33,770 nucleotides of DNA from Conidiobolus incongruus B7586 (Eukaryota > Entomophthoromycota > Entomophthoromycetes > Entomophthorales > Conidiobolaceae), in assembly GCA_000697335.1 (NCBI GenBank), contig JNEM01009159.1, forward strand, positions 1 through 33,770. Direction: 5' to 3'. Under the pieces are notes generated by a model. It was not told where the DNA came from. It saw only the letters and a list, made by a program, of their open reading frames with translations, and searched no databases. Position 1 is the first letter of the stretch. Every line of letters begins with the position of its first letter. The translations under genes were made by a program, and so were the position numbers. Shown here piece by piece: positions 1 through 11,345 of this stretch.

Positions 1-3000
1 AAAATATTTAATTATTTTTAATCATAAAAAATTCCCGATATTTAAACTAAAAAGCAATATTAAAATCAAAGATTAATATTATTAATTTCTTTATTAAATG
101 AAATATCAAGCTATTTATTAAGCTATAGTGATATGTTTTTATATATTCAATCTTATATTAAAATATTTACCTATATTATTATCTAGCTTTATATATATTT
201 TATGTTTTTAATTTTTATAATAAAAATATTTGATATTAAAATATAAACCCATAATTTTTACTTTAATTTTCCTATATATATTAAAGTAATTAAGAAGATA
301 ATATATAATAATTGACTTTTATTTCAAAAATGATAAAAGTGTGAAAAAGAATATTAGATTTATAGGATTTATTTACTAAACTTAAATATGGCAAAGGTCA
401 AATAAAACTCAAACTAAGTCTTAATAATAATAATATAATAAATTGGGTATTTTAATAGTGTCTTTAGATATTGCGATTTAATAATTAATGTTAAACAATA
501 TCAATAATAATAGTAAATCGATAAGAATGTTCTCTAATGTTAAGAAATAATTATATTAAACAATAATAAGAGGATTATAATAATATTTGAGAGGAAACGA
601 GAGGAACCATGCTTATTAATTAAATCAAAGGTATACATAAAATAAAATTGGATATGGATTGTCTTTCAATACTCATTCTATATTAAAAAAAGATAATTGA
701 ATGAATAATATAATAAACATCAATTATTTAAAGAAATTTTAAGCCTAAACTATTTAAATATTTAATATTATATATTAATCTTTATATTATTCTAAATTAA
801 AATATTCTTTTGAGATTTTTGATATATTTATAATAATATTTTAAATGTTATCATATTATTTATTAAATTTAAGAGTTTTGAGAATTATAAAGATTGTGAA
901 TAAATTTATAAACTTTTATAACTATCTGAGGAAATTAATATAAATTGCAAAAAAAAATTATAATAAATAGTATTTGATCAGGTACTTTGAATTTATTTTC
1001 CAATATTATAAAAATGAATTTAATATCAAATATTATAAGAATTTAAAATTAGTATTAAATGCATTCTTGAAAATAACTATCAATACTAATCTATAAAATA
1101 ATTTACTATATCTTTTATAATTTTATATTTCATTATATTACATTTGTGAAATAATTATATCAAAGCTTATTTGAAAAATTGAAATCCAAATATACATAAT
1201 GGATATTATTTAATGTGTAATTTTGGATGAGTTAAAATATAATATTAAAGTTAATTATATCAATAATCCTGTAAGAAAATAAATCAAAGAATAAAGTTAA
1301 AGGGTTTAATTTGATATTGGTGCAAAATATGGATTTCGTGGCATAATGTACCTATAGAACTTTTAAATGCTATATTTTATTTTTACAAAATATTTAATCT
1401 TTCATATTCACATTTCTATGAAATACATAAATAATGATACCAAACCATGATAATTGGTTTGAATTTAAAATACACTAGTAGTGGAACAAATAAAAACATA
1501 TTAGGATATCGATATTTAATTTTGGGTAAGTCTAAAAACCAATTGCTTTATCAAATTCAAATGATATCAAATATCCAAACTTGAAAGAAGATAAAGATAA
1601 AAATTGAGCAAGTAAAATAATGCATTTATATTATATTCAGGTTCAAAATGTATTCTGTTTTCATAGATAGTGTAAATTATGGATAGGTGTTTTGCAAATT
1701 GGAATCGATTTTTGAGTTAAATTCTGCAATTTGTTAATATTTCAACATTCCATATAGAAACGAGGGAGTGAAAATATATAAATATATTGATACTAAGAGT
1801 GCTACAATCAGGTCTAATTTATACTCAATTTAATATGAACAAACACCAAGCCAAAGTTAAACACTTTGATATTAGATAATCAAATGTAACTTTAACAAAT
1901 TCAACCAAGTTCTTATTAAACTTGTTTTACAAATCATTGTAAAATAATTATATTATTAATTTGATTATTTGAATTATATTTTCAATTAATTTTTTAATAT
2001 ATATCAATATAATGTGTGCATTTTATTTAAAAATTTTATAATTCAATATTTATTTTTCATCAATAATTATTTAAATATGCTCTAATGAATATAAGAGTTG
2101 AAATAATTAAATTCGGAAAAACACTCAGCCTATCCAATACTGATATATAAATTGTACCCAAATTTAGGAAATCGGTCCAAATTAAGAAATAGTGGCTTGA
2201 ATACAAAATTTTTAATATTATTAATTCCACATCCTTCAAAAATCATGATTTCAAATTATATCTTTTTCTGTTGACATTGAAGGGAGAACTGAGAATTACT
2301 AGTTTAATGTAGTAGATTAAGGAAAATTTAAGAGCTATTATAGTTTTGGCTTTTATTAATATGACATATCTGCGGATAGTTGAAATGTATATAATTATCT
2401 ATTTCGAAAAGAATTTGTCAATAAAATATTGATTAACAGAGAGATTTGAGGAAGAGTAATAGAATGTAGGAAAAGAACTTTTTAGAGAAATCAAATTGTT
2501 GATGATTCAAATATTTAAGCAATTGATTCAATCTTTACCATTGCATGTGATTTTTTTTATTAGATGTTGTAGGATGTGTAACCAACAGATTAAAATGAAT
2601 GGATCTATTATCCAATCAGCATACGTAATTAATAATGAGGAGGTATTCTAGGGGGAGGTGACTTGAATTTGGCAAGGAGAAGGGAGACTTCAAGTTCAAT
2701 ACAGCTGTATAGACTTTGTAAAATTTAACATCTAGAGTTATTTTTGCTTAGCTTTGCCTCCAATGCTTATTTTTTGATTATTTATTTTACTGACATATTC
2801 TTTTAATTATTGCATTAAGTTCATATATGAGTTAATCAAATTATTATATCAAGTTAATAATCAATACTGTTTGTTAATTATTTTTGTGTGTATGTTGAGA
2901 TTTGAGAAAAGTGAATTTCAGAATTGACTAATATGTGGTGCATATATCAAAACAGGATTTTGATGTAGACAGTAATTTCAATTTTTATCTAAAATTAAAT

Positions 3001-3178
3001 GGGTAAAATATTAATAGTATATAAATATATGGTTGGAGTTTTTTCTGAGCAAATTTTTAATTTTAAATTCTTTTCAGTCTGATTGATTCGACTTGAGAAG
3101 TATTTTGATATTTATTTAATCATTTTATATAGTAAATTTAAGCATATACCTTAATCTAATAAATACAACGGTTTCAAA
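1..3178. other. A+T-rich intergenic DNA, no convincing gene
   Basis: No frame of useful length or with convincing codon use is visible on either strand. The stretch is dominated by A/T runs, with a recurrent ATATCAA/TTGATAT-like word. The only coding-like trace is a short patch near 2630-2735 whose reading resembles the GGDLN core of a LINE endonuclease (see findings). The last ~160 bases form the promoter and leader of the LPMO-like gene that follows. Confidence 0.6.
3018..3027 (+). promoter_or_regulatory. Candidate TATA box of the first LPMO-like gene
   Basis: TATATAAATA lies about 150 nt upstream of the start codon. The paralogue at 11346 has TATAAATA at a similar distance, and both leaders share a related stretch (CGACTTGAGAAG... 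at 3089-3122; CGAATTGAGAAG... at 11255-11284) ending in ATTTAATCA. In such A+T-rich DNA a TATA-like word is weak evidence by itself; the parallel position in the two paralogues is what supports it. Confidence 0.35.
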
Positions 3179-3934
3179 ATGATGTTTAAATCAGTTGCTT
3201 TGATTTCTTTTATTCTTGGGATTTCTGGTCATGCCAACTTGCATACTCCTGCTCCTAGAGGAAATTTAAAATGGTGGGGTTATTGCTCCCGTGGTCAAGG
3301 ATGTGAAACTGCTTGCGATGCTCCTAGAGCTGCTTCTCAAATCGACAAGCCTTGGACCCAAGTAAAAGAAATTAAAAGAGGTCAAACTATCGAAGTCAAT
3401 TGGAAGAGACATAACCACCCTGGTGGTTTCGTCCGCTTGGCCATGGTTCCATTCGACCAATCTGACGATCATACTGCTTTTGATAAGCACGCCACTCACT
3501 ATTCATGTTTTGAGACTGATTGCAGAGAGGATAATTATGAATCATTTTTGGGGAGAAACAATGGAAATGGTTTCGAAATCTGTAGAACCAATTTTACTGT
3601 TCCTCAAAGTCTTCCCAACGGCCCAGTAACTCTCCAATGGCTCTGGTATGGTGGTGGTATTTATTACGCTAAGCAAGATACTTCTTTCGCCCACTATGTT
3701 AACTGTGCTGATATGAGAATTGTTGGTGATGAACCAATTGTAAATGAGCCTATTAAACCTACCTTCGATGCCCGTGACCATGGAGCTGGATTAACCGGTC
3801 AATGTCGCTACTGGTCCACCAATAGTGTATTTGGATGTCCCACTGGTTCTGAAAGAGATGACATTAAATGTGGAGATGGTCCAGTTAAATATGGTGTACC
3901 TGCTGAAGTCAATAGAACCGCTGAGTGTTTTTAA
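3179..3934 (+). CDS. Secreted LPMO-like copper protein (short paralogue)
   Basis: Single-exon gene, 251 aa. Residues 1-17 form a signal peptide ending ..GISG, so the mature protein begins with His18, the N-terminal histidine that lytic polysaccharide monooxygenases (LPMOs) use with a second His to hold copper. A second candidate ligand is His80 in NHPGGFVRLAMVP, and SFAHYVNCADM (169-179) resembles the LPMO core segment carrying the axial Tyr/Phe and a disulfide Cys. Eleven cysteines fit a secreted, disulfide-rich protein. Residues ~195-250 form a small Cys-containing module (GLTGQCRYWSTNSVFGCP). The likely role is oxidative attack on chitin or another extracellular polysaccharide; substrate and CAZy family cannot be read here, and it does not look like typical AA9, AA11 or AA15. 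Two ATGs start the frame; the first is used. It ends just after the Cys module, whereas the paralogue at 11346 continues into a Pro-rich tail. A non-catalytic LPMO-fold copper protein remains possible. Confidence 0.72.
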   Translation: MMFKSVALISFILGISGHANLHTPAPRGNLKWWGYCSRGQGCETACDAPRAASQIDKPWTQVKEIKRGQTIEVNWKRHNHPGGFVRLAMVPFDQSDDHTAFDKHATHYSCFETDCREDNYESFLGRNNGNGFEICRTNFTVPQSLPNGPVTLQWLWYGGGIYYAKQDTSFAHYVNCADMRIVGDEPIVNEPIKPTFDARDHGAGLTGQCRYWSTNSVFGCPTGSERDDIKCGDGPVKYGVPAEVNRTAECF

Positions 3935-6401
3935 TAGGTATATTCTTTTTCCAATACGTCTTATTCCCCTTCTCCAACTACAAAACCATTTAAAATCTTT
4001 TATTAAATCCAAACATAATTAATAAATTATCATATATATTGTGTTTTTTATTTAATATCAAGATCGTTTTATATACTCGCTATTGCTTGTAATTATTATT
4101 TTTGAATATTAATGTTTAATATTTTATTTTCTCTAGCTTATAATTTTGATAATTTTGTTTTAAACTCCAAATTTTGGGAAAAAAATTATATATACATTTA
4201 ATTTATCACCAATACTCCAAATAAAGTGTAGAATAGAGTGAAAATGAAATAACTTGATATGGTCCAATCTAATCTTGTTGCCTCTATTATTAATCAAAGC
4301 TCATTTTATTTCAATTATATATTGATAATATTATTTTTTGGCCCTAGAGATATTCTGTACTTTTAATAATCATTCATTGTTTTATAATAAAACAATTCTC
4401 TTTCAAGTAGTAAATATATATACGAACAATATTTTTTCATATTTCCTGCATGTTACTTTAAAATAAAAAAAGAGAAATTTTTTAATTTATTGTTTCAAAA
4501 ATATTATTAGTTTTAGCAAAAAAATTATATACGAAATAAACAAAAGAATATATAACACTAAATTATAAATTAATATATAGATACATAATTTTTTTACTTT
4601 ATTATTGAAACATAACCATAAATGCTATAAATTAATATAAGATTTATAAAGAATTAAAATAAAGTTTGATTTAAAATTGACATATTTTACTAGATTTGTT
4701 ACTTTGAAATCAAAAGAAATATTAATTAAATAATTAAATTATTAAGTCTAAAAGATTAAATATTATTATTTATAATTTATTAAAAAAATTATATTTTATA
4801 ATATTTTTTATTTTTATCAAAAAATATCAAAGTAACTTGATATTAATTATATATAAATCTTATATATATAAGTTTAAACTTAGTTGGATTAATAAAAATA
4901 TAAATTATTTTATAATTTAATAAAGGATTAGAAAAAAATTAATATAATTAAATAAAACTTATCAAAATATATCCAAAAAAATTTTATATTAAATTATTAT
5001 AACTAAAGAATTTTAATTTCCTCTATATAATCTTATATTTAAAAACTATATCAAATATTAATATAAAATAACTTTTTTATTCATTCTATTAAATAAACAT
5101 TTTATTTATATATAAATATCAATTTTCTATTATAGATTATAATAATATATAATGTGGTTATTTAATTTATTAAAGAAAATAAATTAATACCAAATATTAT
5201 GTATTTATTAATAAAAATATTCTAATTATGTTTTTGTTATATATCAAAGATATTTAATGGTTTGTATGATAATTACAAAATACATAAAATTAAAGTAATA
5301 AAAGATTTTCTATATAAAAGATTAGAAAAAAACTATCACATCCAGAATACTCATTAAATCATAAGTTAAATAATTATAATTTCTTTAGGAAATCTAAAAA
5401 TATGCTTGTAAGAAAGAAGATTCTTGAAAATTAATTTAATTATTTTGATAAATATCAAATTTCAGTCTTTAATAAAGAAAACTGTATTAGCTGTTAAAAG
5501 TTTACCATGTTTATACCAAAAAGATAATAATAAAAGAGGGTATTAATTCTATATCATATATTAATTTATATATATTTTTGTTTTAAAATTTTACCATTAT
5601 TTAATTTCTATGGTAATACAAAACATTGCTCACCTATTTGTGAAAGAATTTCTATATTATATCAGAATTAAATTAGATCACTTGAAACAAATGCTGTTTA
5701 GTTGATTAATTTACCAATTTAATTCTTAGCATATGATTTTTATTAAAAATGATTATATCACTATATCTATTTTTTGTTGCATTAAAATCTACCAAAACCA
5801 ATCTATAATTATTTTGATTAGTTCAATTTTGTGTAATTGAATTTATTTCTAGCTATTAATAAAATCATATTTTTGAATGTCCAAACCCATATACAAACTC
5901 GTATTTTTAATACATGAAACTAATAAAATGCCTTGTATTGATTAAATTTGACAAATATTTTAGAATATGAAAAAACTCAATATACATGTTAATCAACGAG
6001 TATTTAGAAATATTTAAATGATTTATTTTTATTCTAGTTTTTAATAAACTTATAATAAAAATTTAGAAATAATTAAAATTTTATATCAAAATAATTAGAT
6101 TATAATTAAATAATTATATATATTTAAAATACAAAAGTTTTTAATCAAAACAATACCTTGATATGCTAAATGGTTGAAAATATTATTTAAAAACATAATA
6201 TCGTTATGTCTATATGATATGAAAACTAGGATGAACATAATATTATTATCATCAATGAAAAAATCCAAAACAAATTTCAATTACAAATCCTTAGATCATT
6301 ATCAAGGTTTATTTTTACATTTAATAAATGTATTGTTGTTATATTAGAGATATGATGGGTAATGAAATAGGTTATTTAAATTCCATTTCTAATTGACAGT
6401 A
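3935..6401. other. A+T-rich intergenic DNA, no gene seen
   Basis: I see no coding frame here. The first ~100 bases are presumably the 3' UTR of the LPMO-like gene. The rest is extremely A/T-rich with scattered short runs, and no transposon remnant could be recognised. Confidence 0.6.
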
Positions 6402-9161
6402 ATGTGTGCCAAGAAAGACTATAACTTGGGTAATTTCTATTAATTTGTATTTATCATGTGTTAATTTATATATTTAGGAGACTCAGATCGTATTTTAAAT
6501 CAAACTGAAAAGTTAATTCAATATCAATTCTTGAGTGAACAAGAAAGCTTAGATCAAGATATTAAAAACTTTTTTAATGAAGAGGATATTAACAATGCTT
6601 TTCAAATTATAAATACCAAAAATATTGGAAGTCAATCATTGTTTGAAAATGACACTAGGTTAATTGAAGGCAATATCATACTGTCTCCTCCATTGATTCC
6701 ATTTGCTAAATCTGAGGATAATTCACAAAAATTAATCAACGCTCTGGAGAATCACTTAAAGGTTAAAAGTAAAAAGATACCTAGATTCAACATGAAAGAA
6801 CCAAATATAACTTCAGAGTATATATTGTATGAATAGTTAATACGATCTAAGATTTGATAGAATATTAGATTAAAACTTGAAATTCCAAGTAATATGAATA
6901 ATATATTTCAAGAATTGTTTGACCATTACTATCGTAAACCAATTAAAATTCATAGAATTTATTAAATAAACCAATTATAGGATTATTCCATAATAATAAG
7001 AATAGCTTATACCTCGAGAGTCTAATATTTAACAATCATACTCTCAGTAAATCTCAAGATATTTTTAAATTGATTTCTTTTCCTATCGAAAAAGATGAAT
7101 TTCATTACTTTGAAATAAATACACCAGTAGAAAGGTAATTAATTATATTAATCAAATCATACATTTAACTTTATTTCTAGATTAATGCCTAAATTTACTT
7201 TTAAAGAGTTTATTACCAATGAAATGGTTTATAGCATTCTATTCATTTGATTATATTCATATAAATCCATTAATAGAATTTTAATGAAACAAAAAATGAT
7301 AATCCAATGTTAGAATATCCAATTTTGGACGATGAATATAAGTAAAATTTCATATCAATTAAAACTTTATATATTGATTTTTTATAGAACATCGATTGAT
7401 ATTCTCCCGAAAGAGATAATCGAAAAAGTATTATTGTCCTCAGATTCGTCAATGGGAAAGGTAGATATAGGAGAATTTGATAAAATATACTCACAGGCAT
7501 TATCATTGTATATGAACACCTATGATGATAATGACTTATCATTTAGAATATCAAGTAATTTCTTTATAGTCACGAGGAACTATTGTTAATATATTTAGAT
7601 CCAAATATAGCTTTATTTCACGAGGATGATCTTAAGTTTGATTTGAATTTTAATAACTATATCAATCTATTTATTCACAAAGTTGATTTAAATTTATATC
7701 AATCAGAGGAAATTAGTCAATTAAATACCTTTGGTCAATTCGAAGAAACATATCCAAATAAGAAATTAGATTTCGTTCCTGTATCAGTTAAAATCTGGGA
7801 CTCTACTTTGGATAAATTAATTAAACAAAATAGAGAATTATCAGTTGAAATAGATACTTATCAAAGTTTAGATCCAATTGTTGCTGAAGAAGTAAGTTTT
7901 CACTAATCCAAAGATACCTTATATTAATTTTATTGTAGGATCAAAGTATTTCCATTAGTTTAGCAGAGGAGACTTCAATAGAATTTCCTTCGCTATTTCC
8001 TCGTAATTTAAATATTTTTTATTATAAGAAGTATCAATATTAAAAATTATAATCAGCTCCTAGTAAAAAATTACGTGTTGATAATATCCCAAAGTACAAG
8101 TTTCAAGGTAATTATATTAATTGAAAATCTATTAATATATTAATGATATATAGGGAAATTCAACCAAGATTTAAAAATTATAAAAGGCAATTATCCAGAA
8201 TATGAAGAAAAACATATATATATTGTTGATCAAAATATTCTTCAAAATATCAAAATGGCGAATCTTCTAAGCTCAAAGTATAATGTCGGATTTATTGTCA
8301 GATATTTATCATCAAATGTAAATAATATTTGAACCAGATATCCTATAAATCTATTATAATATATCTAGATTTTTAAGTATGGCCCTGATTTAATTTACGA
8401 TGAAGCCAACTGCTTGATAATGACTAGTGACATCGAATTATACCAAACCCCAGTTGGTTACAACACCAATCAAATAAAATTTGGATGGGAAAGATTAAAA
8501 CAAATTATCTATTCAAATTTACCAAGATTTAACAATATATGGATTATTATTCAATTAAACATGAGTTCCCACAAGTAAATGATTTTATATATGTGCAAAG
8601 TTTTAATATTTTAAAATTGTAAAGTATATTAGGATCTCCAGCGAATCAAAAATTAAATCAATTGTTAGAAGAGAAATTGAGGATTGAGCACAGCTCGAAT
8701 AAAAGGATTCGAATTTTATATTCCGATTCGATAGAATTTAGTGCTTATTTGATTAGATCTACTGGTGAAACTATTTGCAATCAATATTCGCATATAACCG
8801 ATTTCAATTCTTTGCCCGCCTGGAATTCCAAGACCCAATGGCTTGGAAGAGGATGGTTGAAACCTGAAGAAACAACAGTAATATATATTTCAACATTATA
8901 CACATAATTATTAATGAATTTATAAAAGCACGAAAGGTTCCTGTGCAATTTATTATGGCTTACCCCATTCACGGCACAGCTAGTGTTAACCATCGTAGAT
9001 TTAAATCAGCTTATCAATCTAAGTCAAAGAGAACTTCAAACCACACTAGGAAAGTGGATTTCTTGCGATATTTTAGTAATTTGTAACAATTTCAAATCAT
9101 TTAAATCTAACAATGTTTCTAGAACGGCTTATATAGAGTGCTACATTATCCATTACTTTAA
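6402..9161 (+). CDS. SHOC1/ZIP2: XPF-fold meiotic protein, SHOC1/Zip2-like, 15 exons
   Basis: I assembled 15 phase-consistent exons: 6402-6429, 6478-6817, 6869-6933, 6981-7134, 7181-7226, 7277-7341, 7388-7507, 7570-7891, 7939-8002, 8057-8107, 8154-8317, 8369-8574, 8625-8877, 8929-9075, 9123-9161. All 14 introns are GT-AG and 46-62 nt; the product is 687 aa. The N-terminal ~410 residues are acidic and unrecognised. Residues ~419-626 read as a degenerate XPF-nuclease fold: HIYIVDQNIL, a strand NVGFIVRYL, then DLIYDEANCLIMTSDIEL. Near its end is WLGRGWL, like the WLxRxWL motif I recall from SHOC1. Residues 627-687 are a helix-hairpin-helix pair (LTPFTAQLVL ... ILNGLYRVLHYPL). No ERKxxxD nuclease motif is present, as expected for Zip2/SHOC1, which with Spo16 forms an XPF-ERCC1-like complex that binds branched DNA and promotes meiotic crossovers. 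The start ATG and first small exon are the least certain part. Another XPF-family member is the main alternative. Confidence 0.62.
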
Positions 9162-9883
9162 TATTCGATGTGACAATTGTATTATTCACTTTGGATTTAT
9201 TATTACAATGTTGCTCAGAGTTTTCGCAGATTTGAATGGCTTTGAAATATTGCAACATCAAAAAATTTATAGCAAGGAATACGATTAAAAACTAAATTCA
9301 CCAATCATTTTAATTATTATATCGGTTTAACCATATTGTCAAACACCATATCAAAACTACTTCACACTGAAATTGATTTTCTGAAAAAATTAAATATATT
9401 TTGAAATTACAAATAACAAATAATTAATAGAAATTGTATCATATCTAAATCTTGTTTAATTCATTGTAAAAAATTGTATTATTTGATTGAAATTAGGAAA
9501 CATATAACAGGATTTCTTTTAGAATCTCTTTAATTCATAAAATTAAAGCAATTTTCACTCAAACTTTTATAAACCACAAAAATTAAATTTTAATAGGATT
9601 ATTTGGGTTGGGCTTAATTTTTGATAACATCATTATATTGTACATAATTAAATTGTTCAATTAAAGTTGTAATAGAATATTAAATATTTGAATTTTTGAG
9701 TGACTATGAATATATGAAACAGCTGTTTAAAATATATTCTTATATTATTGTAAAAATATTTTAATATTATTAATTTTGGGACATTAAATTGACAAATGGT
9801 ATTGATATATTGAATATATATCAAACCATAAAGAATAGCTTGTTGATTAAATAAGATGAATATCATAAAACATTTGTATTTTT

Positions 9884-10081
9884 ATGCAATATGTTATAAC
9901 CATCTTCAACAAGCTTGAAATAATAGTTTATCAAGTTTGGAATAAAGTTAATAAAATGTTATTTTTTAATAATAGCGATCAAAATTCTTTAAAAAAGATT
10001 AAATTTCAAATAGAAAAACTTAAGCTGTGCACTGATTGTGAACGATATTTAGATCCAATTATTAAATATTATATTTCCTAG
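9884..10081 (+). CDS. Small open frame of unknown nature (65 aa)
   Basis: An ATG-started frame of 65 codons within otherwise gene-free DNA. Its second half (ending CERYLDPIIKYYIS) has varied codons and two Cys in CTDC, unlike the low-complexity readings around it. The surroundings of the stop (TTTCCTAG) also resemble a splice acceptor, so it could be an exon or fragment of something larger. No signal peptide or domain is recognised, and no function is proposed. A chance open frame is quite possible. Confidence 0.22.
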   Translation: MQYVITIFNKLEIIVYQVWNKVNKMLFFNNSDQNSLKKIKFQIEKLKLCTDCERYLDPIIKYYIS

Positions 10082-10404
10082 ATCGAAATAATTAATTCAT
10101 TCACTATACTAATAATTACACAATAATTCAATGAAATATATGATTTACTTAATTCTGATTAAAATTAAATATGAATATCCAAAATTATTAATAAAATATA
10201 ATTCTATAGAATAGATTATCACTTTATATTGATTGTTATTCGGAATATTGGAGATTAATTTATAATTATAATATTAAAATATGAGCATAGCCTTTAAGTA
10301 TAATGTTTGAATATTAAATATTTAAATATATCAAATAAAATTATTAGTAATCAAAATGTATTCATTAATGCTTTGACCATTTTATTTTATATGTAGAAAT
10401 CAGG

Positions 10405-10432
10405 TTTGAACCACAGAAATTTAGGGTTCAAA
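10405..10432. repeat. 8-bp hairpin (TTTGAACC/GGTTCAAA)
   Basis: TTTGAACC at 10405-10412 pairs perfectly with GGTTCAAA at 10425-10432 across a 12-nt loop. The arm resembles the T-arm of a tRNA (GGTTCAAA), but no acceptor, D or anticodon arms are visible around it. It could be chance. Confidence 0.3.
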
Positions 10433-11175
10433 AAGCTCAAATTAAATTTATATTAATATTTTTTTAATATATAATAAGGTAATTATTTAAAGTTCATCTA
10501 TTTTCAATAAGTATTAATTCAATTAATAGAAAGTAGCATTAATCGAAAAAATGTAATATTTCAAAGATTTATTTTTTTTATTCAAAAATCATTAATAAAT
10601 AATTTTTATGAAAGGGTGCAAATATATCAATAACATAAATTCTCGATTTATATGCTACATGATATAATATTATATTAATGCTGAGAAATATTTCGAATTT
10701 AACAATATGACAGTTTGAAATTTTACATAATCTTTTTATTTAGGAAAAAAATAATGGAATAAAGAAAATAGAAATTGGAAAATTTGCATAATAAAGAAGT
10801 GGTCAATTTAAAGCACATAATAAAAGTACAAAATGTGACTAAAAAGATAGCAGTGGTATATACTATTAATTTAAATATATTGACTATTATTAAACAAATA
10901 TATCAAAGTTAAAAAGATTATTTATGAAGAATACAGAAAAGGTTAAATTCGAAAAAATTTAATGGTTGAATATGATCACAAAATTTTAAACTAAAGCAAA
11001 TTAATAAATGAATTTCGGCTTGAGGGCGGATATAAATTCCTCATTAATTTTAATAACAAATCGCCCAATTTTATTAAACCAATAAATGAAGAAGAATATT
11101 GCCAAATGTATAACGCATAAAAATACTGGTGTGATAATTAACTCATTTGTTAAAATGGTTTTTAATTTTATTTGA

Positions 11176-11191
11176 AGAGTATAAATACTCT
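11176..11191 (+). promoter_or_regulatory. TATA box inside a near-palindrome, second LPMO-like gene
   Basis: AGAGTATAAATACTCT places TATAAATA at the centre of an inverted repeat (AGAGTAT/ATACTCT), about 160 nt upstream of the ATG at 11346. Its position parallels the TATA-like word of the paralogue at 3018. Promoter function is inferred. Confidence 0.35.
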
Positions 11192-11345
11192 GATTCTACT
11201 ACTTTTTCATGAGTTTTAAATTATTTAATTGCTTTTTCTGATACTAAATTCTTCCGAATTGAGAAGAATCAAATATTTAATCAAGTCCATTCGTTTTAAT
11301 TATTTATATACCTAATTTAATTAATATCTTTGATTGTTATTGGCG

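Larger units (their letters stand above)
9162..11345. other. A+T-rich intergenic DNA with one small open frame
   Basis: This stretch separates the SHOC1-like gene from the second LPMO-like gene. It holds one small open frame (9884-10081) and an 8-bp hairpin (10405-10432), both listed separately. The bases from ~11170 form the promoter and leader of the LPMO-like gene. Nothing else is recognisable. Confidence 0.55.

Noticed and set aside
7555-7569. A 15-nt GT-AG intron in the SHOC1-like gene
   Set aside because: It is far below the intron size seen here and does not restore frame; the 62-nt intron 7508-7569 uses the same acceptor and does.
10405-10432. tRNA gene suggested by GGTTCAAA
   Set aside because: Only one arm can be formed; no acceptor stem, D arm or anticodon arm at the right distances.
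11334-11345. Extending the second LPMO-like gene upstream to a TTG at 11334
   Set aside because: It would need a non-ATG start; the ATG at 11346 gives a normal signal peptide and the same mature His position as the paralogue.
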